Shown: positions 59,183 to 64,000 of the stretch, piece by piece
Position numbering within the stretch: position 1 is the first letter of the stretch
How the letters are laid out: every line of letters starts with the position of its first letter
Assembly (NCBI GenBank): GCA_011800155.1
Contig: CM022371.1
Location: 1,736,001-1,800,000 of the forward strand
Direction of reading: 5' to 3'
DNA length: 64,000 nt
Source of the DNA: Flammulina velutipes
Taxonomy: Eukaryota > Basidiomycota > Agaricomycetes > Agaricales > Physalacriaceae
Notes under the pieces: generated by a model
The model's input: the letters and a program-made list of their open reading frames with translations, nothing else
Databases searched by the model: none
Told to the model about the DNA's origin: nothing
Made by a program: the position numbers and the translations under genes

Positions 59183-60911
59183 TTACGAGGTTTTCTTCGC
59201 CTTGCTCTCTATTGAAAGGTTAACACGACGCGCCATCAGAGCAATGGTGAAAAGGCTGAAAAATGCAGCTGCGACTACCAATGGTTTGCGGAGGTGTGCA
59301 GTTAATGGTACTTTGTATGATACCTATACGCGAAGAGGTTAGCATGAATCGGTCAAAACATATAATAGAAAAAGACTCACAAAGACAGACTGAGCGTGTC
59401 TGTCCGTCAAATCATGGTACTCTAACGTCAAAGCCGGTCGTCCAACGGTGTCCAAATACGTAGTGTGCGTCGAAAGCGTGTTCGAGATAGCTGGGAACGG
59501 AACGAAGAACTCGATGTCACTTGAATGACCAAATATATCAGGCTATGTGATATCAATACTTCGGAGAGACGGTACATACGTAGCTCCCTCAGGCAAGATA
59601 ATCTTCAGCTCCGCGTCGGTCACCACAGCGTCGGGGATCGAGGTCAAGATAGGCACCTCGACAGTGTACTTGCTTGTCTTCTTGTCATAGCTAACACTGT
59701 CTGCCAATGGCGAGTCCCAACCCAACGTAAAGCTGTAGTTCCATCCACCCAAGAGAGGGTAACGCGGTTTCAGCTCCAACACGCTAAAGGTGTTCTTCTG
59801 GGACTTTTTGGTAGACGGTGCTACACGCAGGCGTGAAGTTGAGACGTTGCCGATTTGGTCGTAATAGTAGGTGTTGGAGATGCCAGCGGGGAGATGGAGG
59901 GTGAGGGCAGAAAGGACATGGGAAGAGGAGCGCTTGTAGAACGACTGTGATTGATGCTCGAGGCGCGAAAAGTGACCCTTCAACCTGACGACGAGTTAGC
60001 ACTGGATGTCAGGACCGGTAAGAGTTCAAATTACTTGGGCCCAGCATTGAAGAGCGTGATCTCATCCTGAATGTTGAGATTAGCTCCCCAGTGACTGACT
60101 TCAGCGGCGCGCTTGAGAGTGGTCAGCTCCAGCACCGGGAATTCGTGGTTGTAATGCGCGGTGATGAGTTCCTGGGTGTTGGCGATGAACTGGACGTTGG
60201 CCGAGGGGGGGATGTTGTTGTATGGGCCGTACGTGAGCGTGGCGCCGGATTGGGTGACGGGGCTATCGTTGGTGAACGCGCTCACGTCTTCGGGAGTTGT
60301 GTACGATAGATAGCGCGGGGACTGCGATCTACGCGAGTTAAATTAGCACAGGATGTCATTCCTAGCGGGCTGATGGTACTTTATCTTGGTTCGCTGGACG
60401 TTGGTCGAGTATGGACTGAGGACAAAGAGCTCTGTGGTGTATTTGAGGGCCTGCTCGTCCTTCTGTGCAGCGGATTCTGGCCACGGCCAGGTAGCATGCG
60501 TCTGTACAGTCTCCAGGACGAGGTTTATAGTATTTCCAGCAGAGAGTGGAGATGGTAATGCGACGTCGAGAAGATGGATATTGCTACGGACACTATGTTA
60601 GAACGCGTCCATTCGCCCCGCAGCGATGCTCACCTTCCGAGGTCTAGTGAATGGCTGACTTTGAGGGGAGTTTGCTGGCCCTTTACTTTGACATCGAGCC
60701 AGCTGGTCTTGTCGATCTCGTCCTCTGAGAGAGCAATGGTATAGAACGAGGTGTCGGACTCGAGGGCCTTTGCTGCGTATGTGGTCGTGACATGGACTAG
60801 GGAACCACCGAGCTCGACGGTGCGGACGACGGCGGTGTTTTCAAAGGATTGACAGGCGACGGCGACGGCAGCGAGCAGGACGCTCAGTACGACGGCGGGA
60901 CGACGCGACAT
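59183..60911 (-). CDS. OST1: OST1 (ribophorin I), oligosaccharyltransferase subunit
   Basis: Membrane subunit of the ER complex that N-glycosylates nascent proteins. The start gives a signal peptide (MSRRPAVVLSVLLAAVAVAC) and QSFENTAVVRTVELGGSLVHVTTTYAAKAL. Luminal landmarks: YTIALSEDEIDKTSWLDVKVKG, NIHLLDVALPSPLSAGNTINLVLETVQTHATWPWPE, YGPYNNIPPSANVQFIANTQELITAHYNHEFPVLELTTLKRAAEVSHWGANLNIQDEITLFNAGPK, LKGHFSRLEHQ, and KPRYPLLGGWNYSFTLGWDSPLADSV. Near the end a helix (PLVVAAAFFSLFTIALMARRV) is the expected single membrane anchor before a short cytosolic tail ending SKAKKTS-stop, a di-lysine-like ER signal. Full family length. An upstream TACGTG at about 60933 may be a UPR element. Confidence 0.93.
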
Positions 60912-61024
60912 GATGGTGGGAAGGCAATGATATACGTGTCCTGAGCTCGGACCGGTTCCGAGTTGAAGAGTTGTTCAACTTGTATTAAGTAGCAGTGAAC
61001 TAGATAGTAGTAACTATAGTATGT

Positions 61025-61948
61025 CTACCAAGCCCACATAGCACCTGGATTCCGTATTGGCCTGTTCTCCCGCGCAAGAGACGCAGATACAATTTTCTGA
61101 AGCTTCTTGGCTCGCTCCTTTGCTCTTTGCTCTTCCAGCGTTTGGCCCTCCTTCAGCACGACGGACAACCTCGCCATCGGATGCGTCTGTATACCAGTGT
61201 GCCCTCGTCCTCGCGGCTCTATCCGCTTTCTGTTGTGTTTCCCTTTGCTTACCCAGGATTCAGCTGTGGGTTAATTAGTACGAGCATACAATACAGCACA
61301 CACATACGTACCAACGACGAGTTTGCCGGTCTCCATGCCCTTGTATCGCTTTGCGTGGTCGCGCGCAGTGACCAGCATATGCTTGATACGCTCAGAAGCC
61401 CGCTTCTCGCTGAATTGCATTTGAAGGATGGCATGGTCTATGGGCTTTCCTGCGATCTGTCGGCCCAGGTCGTTCAGCTTGCGATGTGAGATCTTGAACG
61501 TCGTCGTAGAGTATTTGTGCTAGGAGCGAGGTCAAGGGTGGCGTCGTGAAGGAGTTAAGAAACAACATACCGAGTCGCGCTTGACAATTTCTTTCTGCAC
61601 CTTGGCTTTTCGCGTTGGTTTTGCCTCGCCGGTGTCCTCGCCCTCTGCAGCAACAGCGGCCTCAGTGCTCTCCGCCTCGACCTTGACCGGTGCAACCGCG
61701 TCGAACACGCTCACTTCATCCCGCTTGGCCGCCGCTTTTTTAGCCTCCTCCATCTTCTTCTCTGCATCTTGCGGTCGTTGGCGCTGCTCCAAGAAGCGCT
61801 GCTTGACTTTGGCAGCCATCCAGCTGAACGGATTGTTCTTGCTCATGCTATTGGCTTGTTTAAAATCATTGCTTCGTCCGAGAGTGCTCGGGAACGTACT
61901 AGCGTCTGCCCAACGGCGCATGGGAATAAGCCAGCCGCGGCCGGGCAT
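61025..61948 (-). CDS. Mitochondrial ribosomal protein uL22m (MRPL22)
   Basis: Large-subunit protein of the mitochondrial ribosome lining the exit tunnel. The N-terminus [30 protein letters not shown] is basic and Ser-rich, suited to import. A Glu/Lys/Ala-rich linker precedes the uL22 domain: [61 protein letters not shown], then [39 protein letters not shown] with the tunnel hairpin (RGRG). It ends [12 protein letters not shown]. The start follows an in-frame stop on the upstream side, which fixes it. It shares a 150-bp divergent spacer with YOS1. Confidence 0.92.
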
Positions 61949-62098
61949 GTGTCAATGTTTGCGTTGCAGCTTCAATTCAAGTTAAATGCTGTCGTCGCTG
62001 TGGGGAACGACGAGGACGCACCATTCGCTGCTGCTCTCTGCATCGTCGCGACAAGGAGAAAGAGGTCACGTCACACATCACACTTCTTGACACGACCC

Positions 62099-62494
62099 AT
62101 GATGTTCCCTCTGCTGGGTACCATTTTCTATGTGGGCCTCTTAATCGTCAATGCAATGGCGGTCCTCAGTGAAGAACGATTCCTGGCCCCCAGTACGGCT
62201 CGTTTCGTTTGCTGTTCACTCACAATTTCTAACATCACGCACAAGTTGGCTGGGCATCCTCCAAGCCACAAAACACTGGCTTCAATCAATACGACCAGAA
62301 TGGATTCGGTGGCCAGCAAGGAGACGTCGGAATAAAAGCAAAACTCATAGACCTCATAAGCGCCGTCCGCACTCTAATGCGAAGTACGTGCCCTCCTCAC
62401 ATATTAATTACCACTCTCCCAACCTCTCCCTCCAGTACCACTAATCGCACTCAACATCCTCGTCATTGGCTATGAACTCGTTCTCGGTGGTTAA
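62099..62494 (+). CDS. YOS1: YOS1-like ER-Golgi transport protein
   Basis: Small integral membrane protein of the Yip1-Yif1 complex, needed for COPII vesicle traffic. Three short exons: MMFPLLGTIFYVGLLIVNAMAVLSEERFLAP (first membrane helix with the family SEERFL), IGWASSKPQNTGFNQYDQNGFGGQQGDVGIKAKLIDLISAVRTLMR, and IPLIALNILVIGYELVLGG-stop (second helix). About 97 residues, as usual for the family. The second ATG (62102) could be the true start. Intron donors are both GTACG. Confidence 0.92.
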
Positions 62495-62769
62495 CCAAGC
62501 TCATGTATCCCACAACTTGTACTTTATGAATAATCAATTGGTAAATTGAGAATTTTACACACAGCGACGCGTATCTCGCAATAAATACTTCCTCAACCCC
62601 ACTATTCAGAAAACGGAACGGCTCGCAAGCAAGCCTCTAGTAAGAAACTTTACTAAACCTGACAATAGGTAACAGCGGGCAAAAGGTAAAACATGGGTAA
62701 CCTGACCACCATATGGATGACGATGATACATGAATACAGTGTCCTTGGTTAGTCGAAGGGTGGAGAGAA

Positions 62770-64000
62770 CTATGAGTTCTTGGGCAGAGGAGGCACGTTG
62801 CTGTCCCTATCGAATCCCAAAGGGTACGACGACAGATCGCTGGTCAGCGCGAGTGTATCCAGGCTGGCCCGCTGGCGACCACTGTATGCCGAAGGCACAC
62901 TAGACTCTCTCTGCGAGCTGCCCGTGTCAATCTGGAAAGTAAATGATCCCAATCCAGAAGACGCGGTCGACATCTGCGAGCCTGTAGAAAGGCCGAGCGT
63001 TCGTCGATCAGGAGGAGCAGGCAGACGTTCATCATCCTGTGTGGTAGACGAATGAGACATCTGTAGCGCACTCGGTGAGGCAGGAGTGAAGCTCAGCTTT
63101 CCGAGCGGCGAAACAGGTGGCGACCTCATCGGTCGGTTCGATATCGGTGAGGGAGGAACGAAGGGGAACGATTCAAGGATGGAGTCAGCTGTTGCGGAAA
63201 GGACCGATGAGCCTGACGTCCTCCGACTCTTGTCCTGCTCCTCTCTTTCGGCAAACGCCCGTCTCTGCTGCTCCTCAAACGTTCCAAGACCCGCAGTCGA
63301 GGGAGTGACTAAGCGGCCCATAGTGGTCCGGTTGGACGGAGAACGACCCAACAAACCAACATTTACGCGAGTCGCATTTTCAATCCCGATGATAGACCCA
63401 GCCTGTGTGCTAACACTAGACGGACGGCTGCTGTCGTCTCTAGCCCACGGCATCATAGGACCATCAGGCATCCAGTTCGATTGCACGGAAGTGTGAGGTG
63501 TCAAGCCAAAGTGGGTATCTGCCGGGGAAGTAGCGTGGGTGGTCGTTGTGGAATGCCTGTCACTGAACGGGTTACCTTCCTCGCTGATATCATCAGAGGG
63601 CCCAAAGGATGTTGAAGCCAAAGGTGAACCCGCAGGACGACGGTTACCCACACCAGGAATCTTGAGAGACTCGCTGGATCCAGAAGCGTTGATAACCTCT
63701 GCCTTTGAAACACCGAGGACTTGGCGCACGGGTCCGTGGCTCGCGGTCATGATGATAGGCGCCTCATTGAGGAAATCACTAGCGTAGCTGGCGTTCGACA
63801 TGTACGAGTTGCGCGAAATACCAGAAATACCAGAGATTGTTGACTGGGCGTATCCTTGTGGAGGGCGTATGGAGTCACTGGAAACGTTTGCATGGTCCAG
63901 GTTGATATCCGGGCGAGGAGGACGCATGGGAGACGTGGAGGACGAGATTTGGGAGGACGACTGGGAGCGTTCGGCCGAATCTGGAGAGACGAGCGCAATA
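62770..64000 (-). CDS. Ser/Pro-rich disordered protein, 3' part (partial), not recognised
   Basis: The frame is open without introns from the window end to the stop at 62770, about 410 residues. It is almost wholly low-complexity: SxSS, TPSxA, PPSP, and Arg-x-Ser sites. One block looks more conserved (EAPIIMTASHGPVRQVLGVSKAEVINASG). Another short helical segment is FEEQQRRAFAEREEQDKSRRTS. The end is RDSNVPPLPKNS-stop. The pattern resembles cytosolic tails of fungal membrane sensors or proteases, but nothing identifies it. The 5' part lies outside the window. Confidence 0.65.
   Translation of the reverse strand, partial: IALVSPDSAERSQSSSQISSSTSPMRPPRPDINLDHANVSSDSIRPPQGYAQSTISGISGISRNSYMSNASYASDFLNEAPIIMTASHGPVRQVLGVSKAEVINASGSSESLKIPGVGNRRPAGSPLASTSFGPSDDISEEGNPFSDRHSTTTTHATSPADTHFGLTPHTSVQSNWMPDGPMMPWARDDSSRPSSVSTQAGSIIGIENATRVNVGLLGRSPSNRTTMGRLVTPSTAGLGTFEEQQRRAFAEREEQDKSRRTSGSSVLSATADSILESFPFVPPSPISNRPMRSPPVSPLGKLSFTPASPSALQMSHSSTTQDDERLPAPPDRRTLGLSTGSQMSTASSGLGSFTFQIDTGSSQRESSVPSAYSGRQRASLDTLALTSDLSSYPLGFDRDSNVPPLPKNS

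Overview
This window is nuclear DNA from a filamentous basidiomycete, most likely an Agaricomycete (mushroom-forming fungus). The evidence is dense genes on both strands, many very short introns (about 45-60 nt) with CTAAC/CTGAY-like branch sites, two tandem laccases, a chitin deacetylase with a GPI-type tail, a C-terminal HDEL on an ER chaperone, and gene families typical of Agaricomycotina. I saw no rRNA, tRNA, CRISPR array, transposon or organelle sequence. Gene models were built by eye: exons were joined by splice sites and by remembered family conservation, so outer boundaries are coding start to stop and individual intron edges may be off by a few bases.

Layout. 1-4339: the 3' end of one laccase, then a complete laccase, both + strand. 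4939-6844 (+): ATE1 arginyltransferase of the N-degron pathway, converging on a peroxisomal adenine-nucleotide carrier (6900-8196, -). 8330-17525 is a run of minus-strand genes: a large E2 with UBA, IBR-like and BIRC6-like UBC domains; a GILT-family thiol reductase homologue lacking its first catalytic Cys; MIX23/Cid2; a C2H2 zinc-finger protein; and a small protein with a possible ribonucleotide-reductase-inhibitor motif. 18511-21679 (+): kelch-repeat membrane protein. 22027-31060 (-): a disordered orphan protein, GRP94 with HDEL, and a TCERG1-like WW/FF protein. 31303-35342 (+): an MFS transporter and a ChaC-type gamma-glutamylcyclotransferase. 35406-38630 (-): SPB4 helicase and a DUF2470 membrane protein. 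38819-50265 (+): ELG1/ATAD5, a bHLH factor, TFIIF-alpha, chitin deacetylase and a mitochondrial PPR protein. 50407-53290 (-): membrane aspartic protease. 53471-59132 (+): HIS6, RPL35, a GCK-III kinase and a small secreted protein. 59183-61948 (-): OST1 and mitochondrial uL22. 62099-62494 (+): YOS1. 62770-64000 (-): the 3' part of a disordered protein.

Most genes are conserved housekeeping functions: protein turnover, secretion and ER quality control (GRP94, OST1, YOS1), translation, transcription and replication. The accessory part is secreted or cell-surface: laccases, chitin deacetylase, aspartic protease, kelch protein and a small secreted protein. No multi-gene pathway cluster is evident beyond the laccase pair.

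The most unusual items are the UBA-IBR-UBC polypeptide, the GILT homologue with an altered active site, three homology-forced GC-AG introns, a 25-nt microexon in the ChaC gene, the small RNR-inhibitor-like protein, and a thrice-repeated Ser motif in the orphan protein at 22027-24935.
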